The notes: a model not told the origin generated them from the sequence alone. A stretch of 64,000 bases of DNA from Microvelia longipes (GCA_018340805.1 JACMZG010001870.1:49971115-50035114); one strand, 5' to 3'; counted from the stretch's first letter, positions 13,531 through 26,505 are shown. Translations and numbers: made by a program.

Positions 13531-14995
13531 AAACAAAACAAGAAGTGTAAAATGGATATGCACTTGTTATTTTAGGTCATCGTGGTGCAATGCTAGAGAC
13601 TTGAGTTGAAAATATACTGACCCCAATCCATAGACGTTTAAGACGTCTATTAATCAGTACAATGATTTCATATTGGTCATTTTTAGGTCTATTTATAACC
13701 TTTTGGACTAAAAACCGTAAAATAATGGCACCAACGAGTCTATATAGAGCCTAACTTGTCTCTAGGAATACAAATTTTAAAAATACTTTTGGAATTCCAC
13801 ATCTTTTTAGGGTTATGGGTTAAAATATGGTATAATACAAGAGTAAATCACATTTATAAAATGAGCAAAATCACATTCGGGGGTTATACATAATTTTTAA
13901 AGAAACATAGCTTTGTTAGTATAAAGTGCATTTTTGTGTCCTTTCTGTTGGGTTTTCATTTCGCGTCCACACATAGTTTTGAATTAGAGAATTGTATACG
14001 TATAGGCCCCAAATGTAGAATTATTAAAGTATTCATTCCAGTATCCCAGTACAGACAAATAATGTTTTTTTTTAGAAAAGAGATAAACAAAAGGATTCTG
14101 CTCTAGATCTTATTAAGATGTTTTGTTTTATTGTTGATTTATCACTATACATTGTATAATATTTTTGATGGAATTATAAAAGCAAAAATTAATAATTATA
14201 AGATATAACATAACAAAAATACAATATATTCACAATAAATATGAAGATTTAGCATATAAATCGAAATAACTGATGCATTTAAAGAATAACTTTAATGCAA
14301 GGGAATATTGTTTGAAAATAAAACTCGCGTTCAGGTTCGGAGTACCCCCCCCCCCCCTCCTTCTCCCACCACAGAGAAATATTTGAAATCCGTGGGGCTG
14401 CATACCCAATACTCAGTGCGGGAAATATGCATGAAAACACTCGCAAAGTAAAACTCATGTGAAAACTAAAAACACGTTCTGCATGAATAACTCGCTCACT
14501 TTGTTTTCCCGCCACTCTATTTCCACAGAGAGAATTGACGGAAAATATTTTTATGCGGGAAATATGAGTTTTATAAAAACACAAGAGTAAACACTCCAAA
14601 GTAGGGGAACACTTTTTTTTGACAAAATATTATTTCTAGTGTATTATAATTTTTTAAATCAACAAAATAAAAAACTTGAAGCGTAAAATGTCTTTTTGAA
14701 AAGCTGTAGACAGTGGAAATCTTTATTTTCACTAGAACTGAATACAAAATGGAAATCAATTCTGATAACACGCTTTGGAAACCGGTTTCAACTCATGGTT
14801 TTTGACATTCTTTTAATGTTTTCCTAAGTGTCTGAGGAAAACTCAATTTCAAATAATAATCAAATAATAGTTTTCCAAAACAATAACATATGTTATGACG
14901 AGACTCATGCCATATACCATTTTAAGAAGCCCTCCATGTGTTCAAAGTAAAACAAATTTTAGTTTTTTATTTGAAACACAAATAAAAAACCTCAT
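13531..14995. other. AT-rich noncoding stretch
   Basis: No supported gene. There is a poly-C run near 14,346-14,358. The minus-strand frames of 66 and 106 codons at 14,279-14,771 have no recognised motif. Confidence 0.5.
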
Positions 14996-14999
14996 TTAT

Positions 15000-15510
15000 T
15001 CCCTCATTTATGCCGTAGGTATATAGGAAAAGTATTGCTATTGCGACAAAATCCGTAACCGCTACGTCACCGGAATTATTCGTTTCAGGTTAAATTAGGA
15101 CCTTCTAAGTAGTTTTCACAAAGTTGTGTATGTGCGTGCGACTGTAATCGTTAATGATCCCTGTTTAATTATACTAGAGAGTTGAAAATTAGTACAAAAG
15201 TCAGTCTATAGGTGTAGTTTTGCTATCCGAAAAAAATATTTTATTTATTTCTAAATAAATAAATTAATAAATTGGTGAAAATAATGAAAAATATATAAAT
15301 AAAATATAAATAATTGTATTGAACTTCATTAACCACAATAATGACATAACATTTTGAGAAATCATAAAACTCGAAAATATGTTGCGATCAATTTGGGACT
15401 TGGCACGCATGTAACTATGTATAATGCACACATAACATATGTGCCAAGTGTCATCTCATTATCAGCATTAGTTCAATTATCATGAAATGACTTGTGTAAG
15501 TTCTTATTAT
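15000..15510 (+). repeat. Noncoding interspersed repeat family P, copy 1
   Basis: Shares ordered blocks with 30,510-31,095: GTATATAGGAAAAGT, GGAATTATTCGTTTCAGGT, a diverged GTTTTCACAAAGTTGTGTAT, TACTAGAGAGTTGAAA, AGTACAAAAGTCAGTCTATA, then TATGTGCCAAGTGTCATCTC and ATTAGTTCAATT. A region near 15,235-15,350 differs and may be an insertion. No coding capacity. Function and class are unknown. Confidence 0.7.
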
Positions 15511-15574
15511 GTTAAAAAAAAAACAAAAAACTAAAAAAAACTAAAAATAATCCCATTGAACTGTATACCTTTAC

Positions 15575-15715
15575 GTAATTTATAAGTACACCAAGTTTTG
15601 TTTAAATACAACAAGTATAATAGTATATATATATAGCATATATTATATAGTATATACAATATAGTACATATATACATATAGTATATATTTATATATACTA
15701 TAAGTAATATATAGT
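15575..15715 (+). repeat. Possible 5S-SINE leader fragment plus AT-rich tract
   Basis: 15,575-15,625 (TTATAAGTACACCAAGTTTTG, then CAACAAGTATA) resembles the sequence upstream of the 5S-SINE at 38,330-38,375. It runs into a TATA/TAGTA-rich tract to 15,712. This could be a severed leader or a shared flanking repeat. Confidence 0.35.
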
Positions 15716-15844
15716 CCAAGAGCAGAACCTGATAAAATGTGACTCATTTCATACTACTTCAAACCAAATTATTCTGAAAAATATACCTTAAATTATGAAG
15801 GAAAAACATAGTCTGCCTATAACAGTGGAGCCTTTCGCATGATT

Positions 15845-16024
15845 GCGCATGCTCAAAATTTGTATGTTTACCCCATATGTTTCATAAACTGTAGGGTTCG
15901 GTATATTAGCAAGGTTCATTTTTGTACCAAGTTTTATTGCAATATGAGAAAACCTTTAAAAAATTATTATTTTTAAGTTATCGTGTCCCATAAAAACGTC
16001 TAGGACACAAAAAAATTCTCGTAC

Positions 16025-16030
<6 letters not shown>
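15845..16030 (-). repeat. Noncoding repeat family Q, copy 1
   Basis: On the minus strand it reads out of the (TA)n tract as GTACGAG, CCTAGACGTTTTTATGGGAC, ACGATAACTT and AAACTTGGTACAAAAATGAA. The same chain is at 60,815-60,910. Related but diverged copies are at 33,290-33,480 and 42,600-42,800. All lie next to (TA)n. Confidence 0.65.
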
Positions 16031-16097
<67 letters not shown>

Positions 16098-16200
16098 TGA
16101 TCAGTGAGCAGTGAGTCCCCCTATTCCAAAAAATCTACCTCCCCCCTCATTTTTCTTCGAATCGCTAAAAACAATAATAAATATACTAAAATGTTTTTTC
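16024..16200. repeat. (TA)n tract with a conserved flank
   Basis: (TA)n from about 16,024 to 16,095. The flank to about 16,165 (TTGATCAGTGAGCAG, then CCCCCTCATTT) recurs beside the next (TA)n tract at 17,138-17,215. The tract is therefore part of a dispersed unit rather than an isolated microsatellite. Confidence 0.8.
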
Positions 16201-16965
16201 AATTATTTATATACTTTATATTAGTATGTATAGTGAACTATATTATATTATCAATTAGATGTTGATATGAGTTGAGTCAACTGTCATCAAAGAAAATGAT
16301 CAATTAGACCATCCTAAGTGGCTATAAACAAGTCTCTCTTACTTAAACCATTATGCTTTCAACTTGAAATGCAAATACATTATACATTTAGAATGGTTAT
16401 TAGATGTACTTACACCGCGCATGTCTAGATAAATTAATTTATTTAATAGCATTCACATAATTATATGTTATGTGTGGTAGAATTAGTTGAATGAATATCG
16501 ACAGTTTCCTTTGATACTGACCCATCGATATCAATTATAATATGATATTAATATAATAAATAACCAGCTATTATTAAACGGAGCGTATTTATTAGAACTA
16601 ATGCATGGGATGTATCCAGACTGATTCAGTAAAGAAGCAATGGATTATTCAATTTCGTGTAAACGTATTTGTTCCACAAAAACAAATGGGATAGTTGAAT
16701 GAAACTGGATATCCTAATACTTTATAATAACTTAAAGGAGGAGAGCTTTAGAAAATAATCAAACCAGAAATTTCAATAGAGAATAAAATTTTAATATTAG
16801 GATGTCGGTTATTATTTGATAGCAAATAAAGAGTAAACAGAGAAAGTATTACAGAGTAATATTATAAAACAGTCAAATAAATAACGTCAAACATGTATAC
16901 ATTAAGTTTATTTTCTTACAACCTGTTTTTTATATATATTATGTATAATAACAACAAACATTTCA
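16200..16965. other. AT-rich noncoding stretch
   Basis: No gene or recognisable repeat is seen. Confidence 0.5.
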
Positions 16966-16966
16966 T

Positions 16967-17218
<252 letters not shown>

Positions 17219-17479
17219 TTTATTTGAAAATGTGGCTGACAACTAAATAATTAATCCATTGATTTTTTGAAAATATTAAGTATCGATTAAATTGAAACGT
17301 TTTTTTTTTTGGATTATTACATACATACTTACTTATAATACATACAGACATCAAGTTTAGCGTGCTTGAATATGGATATTTGACACAATAAAATTGGATG
17401 TCATAATTTTCGCTGTCCTTTAATATAGGATAAAGGAAATAACTATCAATTTGACTACCTACCACGCATCTCAAATGTA

Positions 17480-17725
17480 GGTTAAATTTAGTGTTTTTTT
17501 AATTTGTTCTAGTATTAAACCATTTATGATTATTTGATCAAATTGTTTGAGCACAACTACATCTATTGATTTTTGTACAAAGTTTTAACATTCTAGCATA
17601 AATACACTAGAAGCTTAGATGATGACAGATACACACATACAGACAGACAACTTAGTGAAAACCACTTAGGAGGCTTAAACACATAAAACTGATAATTCAG
17701 GTGACATCCTGGTTTCAGATATTTT
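17480..17725 (-). repeat. Noncoding interspersed repeat family P, copy 2
   Basis: On the minus strand: CCAGGATGTCACCTGAATTA, then GCCTCCTAAGTGGTTTTCAC, AAGTTGTCTGTCTG, TTGTACAAAAATCAATAGAT and GTAGTTGTGCT, collinear with the copies at 30.5 and 15.0 kb. No coding capacity. Confidence 0.7.
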
Positions 17726-17874
17726 TACAAAAATAATACTTTTACTATATACTATTGGTATAAATGATGAAAAGTAAAAATTACTAATCATAGAAATAAT
17801 TTTACAGTTTTAGAAATTAGAATACAACTGCGTTATTTTTGACATTGACAACACAAATATTTGGTTAAAATTAC

Positions 17875-18235
17875 AGCAATATAGGTAAAATTATAGTTTA
17901 TTAAGCAAAATTACAGTATTTATAGTCAAAGTTATAGTTTTATTAGGTAAAATTACAGTATTTATAGATAAAATTATAGTTTCATTCGGTAAAATTATAG
18001 CAATATAGTTAAAATTATAGTATTATTTGGTAAAAATTACAGTATTTATAGTTTTAATAATAGTTTTATTAGGTAAAGTTACAGTATTTATAGTTAAAAA
18101 TATAATTTAATTAGGCAAAATTATAGTATTTATAGTTATAATTATAGTTTATTAGGTAAAATTACAGTATTATAGTTAATTTAGTTTTATCGGTTTAAAA
18201 TTACAGTTTTAGTTAAAATTATTTAGGGGCTAAAT
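17875..18235. repeat. Minisatellite, ~40-bp unit
   Basis: About nine diverged units built on GGTAAAATTACAGTATTTAT followed by AGTTAAAATTATAGTTTTAT. Unit length drifts by a few bases through small indels. Confidence 0.85.
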
Positions 18236-18239
18236 TACA

Positions 18240-18885
18240 GAATTAAATTACTATGTTAAAGAAATAATTTTACAATGTTAGGTTAGTTGAAGTAACTAAA
18301 ATATAACTGAATGTAACTTTATATAAGAGTTATAAAAAGAAAAGCCACTTGGAAAAGTAAAAACTGAAATAAATCATATGGAGGTTTGTGAAATATGATA
18401 TTACGGGTGAACCACTCACGTGCTTCCCCACTATCACGCACTCCAATACATGGATATACACTAGCAGAGAGGGGGGGAGGTGAGAGGGCTACATACTATA
18501 CCTTAACCTTGCTGCTTATGAATTCCGTAGTTTTACAATTTTTAGGATTTGCGTCCCCTTCGTGGATAAAACAAGGGACCATTGTAAACGCAAAATGCAT
18601 TATGAGAAGAAGCTTCCATTTGCGTTATTTTCATTTGCAACAATGTTTACACGTGCATTTGCTTTTGTATGAACGTTTGTGAGTGAACTTGTATTTGTTT
18701 TTTATAATCACTGTTAGTACTTCGTAACAGTAATGACTTGCATAATATACAGTGGGTTGTAGTCTATGAGCTTGCTTAAGTGTTCCGTAAACTTAGGAGT
18801 GTGGAGCTTACTTTAGTGATAGGTTTAACGTTACTATATGTTCTTACATTGTTTGTGTCTACTTTAGTGTTTGAGTTTGCGTAAT
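18240..18885. other. Noncoding stretch
   Basis: No supported gene. A plus-strand frame at 18,395-18,682 shows no domain. Confidence 0.5.
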
Positions 18886-18886
18886 T

Positions 18887-19255
18887 GTTAGTGCAAAAGC
18901 TTACATTAGTGTTTGCGTTTATCTTTGTGTGTGAGAAAAGGTTTGGGTCATTGTTAATGCAAAAGCTTACATTAGTGTTTGCGTTTACCTTTGTGTGTAA
19001 AAATAGGTTTGCGTCATTGTTGGTGCAAAAGCTAACATTAACGTTTGCGTTTACCTTTGTGTGTGAGCTTAGGTTTGCGTCATTGTTGGTGCAAAAACCT
19101 ACATTAACGTTTGCGTTTACTTTTGTGTGTGAGCTTAGGTTTACGTCATTGTTAGAGCAAAAGCTTACATTAATGTTTGCGTTTACCTTTGTGTGTGAAA
19201 ATAGGTTTGCGTCATAGTTGGTGCAAAATCTTACATTAGAGTTTGCGTTTACATT
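18887..19255 (+). repeat. Minisatellite, 66-bp unit
   Basis: About 5.5 units of 66 bp carrying GTGCAAAAGCTTACATTAGT, TTTGCGTTTACCTTTGTGTG and AGGTTTGCGTCATTG. Because 66 is a multiple of three, one frame stays open for 110 codons and gives a 22-residue repeat (QKLTLVFAFTFVC and so on). This follows from the unit length and is weak evidence for coding. Degenerate units extend on both sides (18,860 and to ~19,390). Confidence 0.9.
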
Positions 19256-19388
19256 AGAGTCTGAGCGCAGGTAAGGGTCTATGATGGTTATGATTACGTA
19301 TACGTTTGCATATGCGCTAGCTTCAGCGTTAGATAAGCGTAATTTATATTTGTGTATACGTTTGTGTATGTGCTTGCTTCAGCGTTAC

Positions 19389-20003
19389 CAATGGCGGACT
19401 GACCCAAAAAGGCCCGAGGAGATTTTGGCCTAAAAGGGCCCAAACCTACATCTCAAGGGGCCCAATTGAGAGGGGTTCCTATAATAATAATTAATAACAT
19501 TAAATCAAATGATATTATTTTTATTAAATAAACTAAAATAAACTTAATTCAATAAATTAAATAAGTAAGTATAAAAATAAAATTAAGTGAAACTTAAGTT
19601 CTTTTTATTCATTTAAAAGAAATGTTAAATTAAATTATTTTATGTTTAATCTTTAGTGCCTTTTGTATACCTTTAGGGCCCTAAGGCCCTAAAGGCCTTG
19701 TATGTTAAGGCTTCCTTGAAGCCCTAGTCTTCCGTTTGGGACATTAAACGGTCCAAGTATAAAGAATGGGCCTCTTAAAGGACCTAAATTTAGGTAACAA
19801 ATTGAGAATATTTTAAAGTAATTTAAAATATTTGTCTCCAGGAGATCTTTAGGCCCTACCTTAGAGTATTGGGCCCTTTTGACTCTTGTGTCATGAATAT
19901 ATCAAATATTACATGTGTTTCTCATTTTTTTGAGTTTATTCTTTTTGGCTAAGGGGCTCAAGGAGGGCTGCCGCCCTCGCCCTCAATGGCCAGTCCGCCC
20001 CTG
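19389..20003. mobile_element. Nonautonomous DNA element, hAT-like ends
   Basis: The right end reads inwards as CAGGGGCGGACTGGCC (minus strand, 20,003-19,988); the left end at 19,389 is CAATGGCGGACTGACC, a 13/16 match. CAGGG-type ends are common in hAT elements, but the 8 bp on either side (AGCGTTAC and AAAGTCAT) do not match, so the assignment is weak. The interior carries GGCCC-rich inverted segments (19,405-19,460 against 19,845-19,890) and no ORF. Confidence 0.55.
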
Positions 20004-20004
20004 A

Positions 20005-20840
20005 AAGTCATGAATAGAATGCGTAAGATTTTGCGATAACACTGCCGTTCATAATAGGAGTCTTAACCTAATATAAGTCCTTTACTCTGGTGAAATCTAA
20101 AATCTAGATAGGCATTTACTTAATTTTAAATTAACAATTTCTATCTAACTCATCTGTAAATAGAATTAGGCTTGAAACACATTTCTTTGGAAAATTTAAC
20201 AAGAAAAAGGTTCGAGAACTGCTTGAAAAAACAAAAACTTGAATGAGAATAGAAAATAAAAACACAAAATTTATTTGAGACATTTAATTAATAACAAAAT
20301 TAGTATAGTCAGTTTTTAGTGTTCTTAAATGGTTAGAAAAATATTTTTTTGTGATTTTTACAAAGTTAAGACTAGAGAGACTTATAGGTAGTGATATTTC
20401 AAAATGCTTAACTGTTTCCAGTTTGTTATTCGTTGACATATAAGGCGGAATATTTTTTTTTGTTTCTTTGATTAAAAAATTGAGTCTGTGAAAAAAGCTG
20501 AGTGGTTATCTACTCACTTTGAGTAAGACAATCTTCTATATATTTTTTCCGGATATAGATTTCGAAAAAAAAAAAATAAGAAAAAAGAAAAGAAACGTGA
20601 TGCTCAAGTGAAATGTTTTTTCTTTTTTTCCGTTCTATAACAAAGAAACGAAAAAAAACCAAACAACGAAGTAAATTTCTAAGAGGAAGAAGAAAAAATC
20701 AATATAATCAGAAAAAAACACAGGAGATTGAAATACGAAAGGAGAGTTTTCAAATAATGCTGAGCAGATGAGCTTAGTAGTGAAACTGACTGCTGCGTTG
20801 ACAATACAGAAATTCAGTTAAAAAAAAACAAAAGTATAAG
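20005..20840. other. AT-rich noncoding stretch
   Basis: No gene recognised. Purine-rich poly-A interruptions lie between 20,560 and 20,730. Confidence 0.5.
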
Positions 20841-20844
20841 ATTT

Positions 20845-21055
20845 TATACTTGCCTGCTGCTTTTGACTTTTGGTCAAGCCTATTTTAAACTTGCATGCTG
20901 CTTTTGACTTTAGGTCAAGCCTATTTTATACTTGCCTGCTGCTTTTGACTTTAGGTCAAGCCTATTTTCTATTTTCCTGCTGCTTTTGCCTATAGGTCAA
21001 GCCTATTTTCTATTTTCCTGCTGCTTTTGACTTTTGGCAAGCCTATTTCGTCAAA
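20845..21055. repeat. Minisatellite, 41-bp unit
   Basis: Five units of ACTTGCCTGCTGCTTTTGAC plus TTTAGGTCAAGCCTATTTTA. The first four units are nearly identical in length and the last is diverged. Confidence 0.93.
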
Positions 21056-21279
21056 AATGACTTTAATTTTTTGTTACTTATTAAAATAGAAAAACAATTA
21101 ACCCTTTTACTGTATTAATTGTCTCACCAAACAATTTGAGCTGAGTACATAAATTACTTCACTTGCGACTTTAGGAGTAAGTTACATTAAAAGTTCCAAT
21201 ATTCACACAGAGTGTTATATCGCAAATTTATGTTTTTATCGACAACTCTCATAGCAGTGACCAATCATTTGTCATTTAA

Positions 21280-21870
21280 CAAGAATCGTAAGAGATAATT
21301 CGTTAATAACCTCTCATGCTTATTTCAAAGCTTTACAAGCGATGTGTTGGTTATCTCTCATTTTAGAGCAAGAGAGGATATGTGTCGATTATCTTCTGTT
21401 TTAGATCAAGAGAGGCGATGTGTTGATTGTCTCTCATTTTAGAGCAAGAGAGGGTATGTCTTCATTATCTCCTGTTTTAGAACAAGAGAGGTGATGTGTT
21501 GATTATCTCTCATGGTCATTTTAGAGCAAGAGAGGTGATGTGTTCATTATCTCCTATTTTAGAACATGAGAGGTAATGTGTTGATTTTCTCTCATGATCA
21601 TTTTAGAGCAAGAGAAGTGATGTATTGATTAACTCTTATTTTAGAGCAAGAGAGGTGATGTGTTGATTATCTCTTATGCTCATTTTAGAGCAAGAAAGAC
21701 CATATGTTGATAACCTAACATACTCATTTATAGCATGAGAGGTAATTTGTTGGTTATCTCTCATACTTATCAAGAGCAAGGGAGGTGATGTTTTTATAAA
21801 CTCTTATGCTCATTTTCGAGTAAGAGAGTTGATGTAATTATATGTTACTCTCTTGGATCATTTTAGTAAC
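21280..21870. repeat. Minisatellite, ~38/49-bp unit
   Basis: About twelve units around TTTTAGAGCAAGAGAGGTGA and TGTGTTGATTATCTCTCAT. Unit length alternates because an extra ATGCTCA/ATGGTCA segment is present in some units. Outer units are more diverged than the middle ones. Confidence 0.9.
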
Positions 21871-22484
21871 AGAGGTTTTGAGATTCAACAAATAATAGAC
21901 AAATATGGTGGGTTTGAAATGTTTTAAAGTTAAAGTAAAGTAAAAAGTTTTAGTTCCTCGAATTTGTAAGGTTGAATGTTTACAAAATTTGTATACTTTA
22001 TTTTATTTATTCTGTTAATTTAGTTTTAATTGCTTAGGTTATATGTAATATTTGCACCATTACAAGTTAATTGTAATAGTATGGTACAAAACTATCACAA
22101 TAACTTCAAAAAAGAAAAACAGTTAAAAGAAAAATTATTAAAAAAACATACCTGAAAGTATATCTTAGGATTCAAAAGTAAAAAAGCAATAGGATGATTA
22201 CAGAAAAAGATAAAAGGAAGCAAAGATGAAATATTATATGTAATATTAGAAAATTTGGTTTAACAAGACATCTTTACATTTCACGATCCTGTCTTAACGC
22301 TTACATTAAAGCTTTTAAAATATTACATTACAGTTAATTATCAAAACTTTTCAATTAATTAACTATACCCTTTAGTATGTAATGAATATAACAAACCATA
22401 AGAATTTATTGCAAATTGCACTGTATAAATACTAGAAGACAAAATAAGAATTCTTAAATCTATTATTAAGGGAGGAAAATTAAA

Positions 22485-23120
22485 GTAGTTAGGTTGTATG
22501 GGTACGTTAAGTTTCTTAGGTGGGTGATATGTTGAGTTTCTTAAGCTAGTAAGATAGTAGTAAGAAGTAGTAAGTTATTTAATGTAGGATGTGTTTAGTT
22601 TCTTAGGTAGGTAGTATGTGCTAAATTTTATGGGAATTTAGGAAGTGTTATGTTTTAGGTAGTAGTATGTGCTAATTTTATAGGAATGTAGGAAGTGTTG
22701 TGTATCTTAGGTAGCTAGTATGTGCTAAATTTTATAGGAATGTAGGAAGTGTTGTGTATCTTAGGTAGGTAATGTGCTAAATTTTATAGGAATGTAAGAA
22801 GTGTTGTGTTTCTTAGGAAGGTAGTAAGTATTTTCTTAGGTAGGCGGAATGTAAAGTTTGATGAGTAGTCGGTATCTTGGTGTTTAGTTATGTAAGTGGA
22901 TAGTCTATTGTAGGTAAATTTGTTGTTAGTCGGGTAGAAGGCATTTTATGTGTCTTAGGTAGGCGGTACGTTAGGTAGACGGTGCGTTGTATTTAAATAT
23001 CTAGGTTGTGCGTTGGTATTCTAATGTAGTTTTAATGTGGAGATTGTTAGGTAGATGTTAATTTGTGTTTCTTAGGCAGGCAGCATGTTAAGTTCGTTAA
23101 GTAAACGGGTGATAGTTTTT
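22485..23120. repeat. Minisatellite, ~54-bp unit, decaying outwards
   Basis: The central units (22,600-22,830) share GTAGTATGTGCTAAATTTTA, TAGGAATGTAGGAAGTGTTG and TGTATCTTAGGTAG. Flanking sequence retains only the TTTCTTAGGTAGG core at irregular spacing. Confidence 0.85.
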
Positions 23121-23980
23121 TTAAGTAAGTTGTAAGTTGATATTGTGTCAAATATATGTTCTAATACGACAGACTGCGACATTCTGTGTTTCTTAAGAAG
23201 GTGTCGTGTTCAAATTCTTTCACACAATAAATGTTTAGTTGTGAATAGATTGGAAGTAGAGCAGAATGATAAGTTCTTAGATAGCGGAATGCTGAATTTT
23301 AATATTTATAATATCATAAGAAGTTAAGTAATTAGTGATTTCACCACCCCCTTTCTTAGAAGCGCTACTGTGTTAATAATCTGTTGCATTTATGCATGAA
23401 GAGTAAAGACTTTCCCTTATTTCCTATGCATAACTTGATATTCATAGATAGAGAGAAAAGTACAAAAGCCTTTCTACCAGAGTTTTCCAATTTTCTCTAG
23501 AGGATCATATACTACTTAAAAGGATCTTAGTTTTCCCTCGGTATGATAATCAATTAGCAAACACGAGCTCTATCTTAACTTTTGTATCAAAGTAATATCG
23601 TTTTGACAAAGCGTGAAACTATTAGAAGAAATCTTGCACTAATTTTAATTAAATTTTACTTCGCTATAAATTTTAATAAAATTATAAAACAAACCTGTTA
23701 TTTACTTAAGATAAAATATGAAGTACAGTTAATTAATTTAATTAACGAAATTTAATGAAAAGGGTTTAACGGCATCTGAAACGGATAAAAGGAAACTCTT
23801 TGAAAAGTATTTTCTAGTAATAATATTACAAGAGAACTTAACACTTATTATTAAGTACATACAAGGAAAAGTTCATAAATATCATCACTCAAAAAATGAA
23901 TAAATGAAGTAATTTCGTTTGAATAATGGTCATTTTAATTCATAGAGAATATATCTATACATATTCTTTCGATATATATA
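23120..23980. other. AT-rich noncoding stretch
   Basis: No supported gene. The 60-codon frame at 23,145-23,327 continues from the minisatellite and shows no domain. Confidence 0.5.
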
Positions 23981-23982
23981 TT

Positions 23983-24062
<80 letters not shown>

Positions 24063-24085
24063 ATATATACATATATATATACATT
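23983..24085. repeat. (TA)n microsatellite
   Basis: TA dinucleotide with two TTA-type interruptions. It lies about 250 bp upstream of the reverse transcriptase remnant and appears independent of it. Confidence 0.95.
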
Positions 24086-24339
24086 TAAGTCTACAAATCG
24101 TAGATCAAATTGTAAATCAATATAAATGATTCATAATAATGATTTTTTAAAAAACGTAATGTTCCAAAATAATGCAAAATCTAATTTTTAGTTATATGAC
24201 ACCTATTATTGTGAAAATATTCCAACAAGATAATAATTAATCATTGTGGACTTAATTATTATATTAATTAATAAAAATTTAGTTTTGATGTTCAATTTTC
24301 CTGAAAAACTTAAAGTTTCTAATTAATTCTTATTTATAA

Positions 24340-25230
24340 ACAGAAAGGCAATTCCTGATTAATTGAAAATTATACACCTGTCTCAAATCGTCTAATAGTT
24401 TCTAACACTTTTAAAAGTACAAGACATAAAATATTTACGATTTTGTATGTAAATTTGGTGTTTTGGTTGATTAGCAATATGGTTTTAGAAAATCAAGATC
24501 AACATTATCAGCATTAGATAATAGTGAAAAATGTTTAGCAATACTTGTTGATTTATCCAAGGCTTTTGACTTGGTTAATCATTAAGTACTGCTGAAGAAA
24601 CAAAAGATTAGATATACGAAGTACTGCATGGGAACTAATAAAATCTTATCTTGAAAATAGGATTCAGTCGTAGTAATTAAAAATCATAAGGGAGAAATTA
24701 AGTCTGAACCTAAAAGATTGGTTAGAGGAGTACCACAAGGGTCTATACTTGGACCTTTGTTGTTCCTTATATATAAAAATGACCTTACAAAGGCCATTAA
24801 GTCTAATAAAATTATTCTATATACAGATGATATAACTATGGTTTTTGTAGGTTCAAATGATGAAATGCTGGAAAAACTCAAACATGGCCTTTTGATTGAA
24901 TAGATTAAAGCTAAATGATTCTAAAACAGAATTTATTCCAATTTTAAGTAGGGTAAATGGGAACAGAGTAAATAATAATTTAAATTTAAAATATAATGAC
25001 AAAATAATGCTGAATGTAAAATGGCTAAATTATTAGGAGTAAAAACAGGTTACACTTTAGCTAGGTGAATCAATTTGAAGAGAAAAACAAGAAATTAACC
25101 TCAGGTTACCTATACATATAATCAGGGAGCTTAAAAAATGTTTAACTAAAAAAGAGGTTCTATAGATTTATAATGGACTTGTCTAGTCAAAGTTATATGG
25201 GTTTGAGCTCTGGGACAATGCACTTTAGGC
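24340..25230 (+). pseudogene. Dead non-LTR reverse transcriptase (jockey/CR1-like)
   Basis: Reading through stops and frameshifts gives NYTPVSN (24,368), QYGFRKSRSTLSALD (24,475), motif A AILVDLSKAFDLVNH (24,540, catalytic D), motif B RGVPQGSILGPLLFLIY (24,724), motif C YTDD (24,820), RLNDSKTEFI (24,905), AKLLGV (25,022) and a C-terminal YNGL...GFELWD (25,170). Order and spacing match the RT core of jockey/CR1-like LINEs. The catalytic box is YTDD. Endonuclease and 3' UTR are not recognised. It belongs to a different, more decayed family than the copy at 7.6-8.7 kb. Confidence 0.92.
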
Positions 25231-25234
25231 GCGT

Positions 25235-26500
25235 AAATCTTTAATCATTTAATGCTTGGTGATGTATAAAATCCAACTAATACCATAGATATTCAAGCCG
25301 AATTTACACGGAACAGTATACTCTGATCCTTCATAGTTCACCTTTAAAACGGATTTTAGCTACACTTCCGTGTCCACCTCCTACCCACCTCATAAGCGAA
25401 TTTTAAAATTCACTAAAAGAATTCCAGGATTCATTAGTTCTTGTGAAATGGTTTAGAGTTTAAAAGAATGAGGCACATTTAGTCAACAGTAATAATGCTA
25501 ATAATGTTCCCAATATCCAAAAATGCTATGATTTTTTTCTTATCTATAACATTCTATTAAATCTTATAACAATAAGCAAAAATGTAAGAAGACTATTAGA
25601 CAGCCCTCTACGTCAAAGCTGGGGCTTTTCCTTTCAAGATTTCTTACATTTATGGCAAAGGAATAACAAAAATTTTCCTTGAAACACTCAAAGTCTTTAT
25701 CAAAAAATATCTTCCTGTTTCGCCTTAAGCCCAGTTTTTTTATTTTATTTTAAAAAGAACAAACTTTTTAATCTTTTTCACACATCAAACGAGTTTTCTT
25801 TTTGTTATCCTTTAAAAAAAAACTAAAAAGAAAAGAAAATAAGGAAAAAGTTGTAGAATGAGTTTTTTAAGGATTCAAAAATAAAAAATACTACTAAATA
25901 ATAAGTCAAACTTTTTACTTATTTTTTGAAGCAAACACTTCAAAGTTTTTCATTTACTTAGAAAAATATTAATATGCAATATAAAAATTTCCCGCAGTAG
26001 AATTGTATTTTAAAATTATTAACAGACATATATATTTGTTGTTAAATATAAATAGTTTCTTAATACCTTTGAATATATAAGATTTTTTAAATGAAAGCAC
26101 GCCTCGGGAAAAGCAGGAAAGCTTCGGGAAAGTGGCAAAGGGGAAATTGCTTGCTAGAGGAAAGCACTGGGGTTCACAGCTTTTTATATATCCTGTCTTA
26201 ACAACACTAAAAAACAATATATTTATATTGAGCTTTTGATAGCAAAAATTTACTTTCTTGCTTTCTTGAAATGAGAAAGGGCTTAACTTACAGTGTAAAG
26301 CCCGAATAAAGTACTTCTTTGTTTACTGAATAAAATTCTTTGTGATAGAAAATCAGGCCGTCAATTTTAGATTTATGTTAGTACTCAGTAGCAATTAGTG
26401 GTACATAAAGTAGTATTTTGTAGTACTTAGAACAGTATTTACTAGTATTTAGAGTTGTTCTTACTTGTGTGTTGAGGTACTTTGAGCTTCAATGTTTCCC
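25235..26500. other. AT-rich noncoding stretch
   Basis: No supported gene. 25,235-25,340 may hold unrecognisable LINE 3' sequence. A minus-strand 82-codon frame at 25,969-26,217 shows no domain. Confidence 0.5.
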
Positions 26501-26505
26501 ATCAA

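Noticed and set aside
20845..21055. CRISPR array
   Set aside because: The 41-bp units are contiguous with no spacers, there are no cas genes, and the context is eukaryotic.
21280..21870. Insulator or protein-binding array
   Set aside because: Regular repeats alone do not show binding; no known factor site is recognised.
24684..24881. 65-codon minus-strand frame
   Set aside because: Antisense of the reverse transcriptase motif B to C region.
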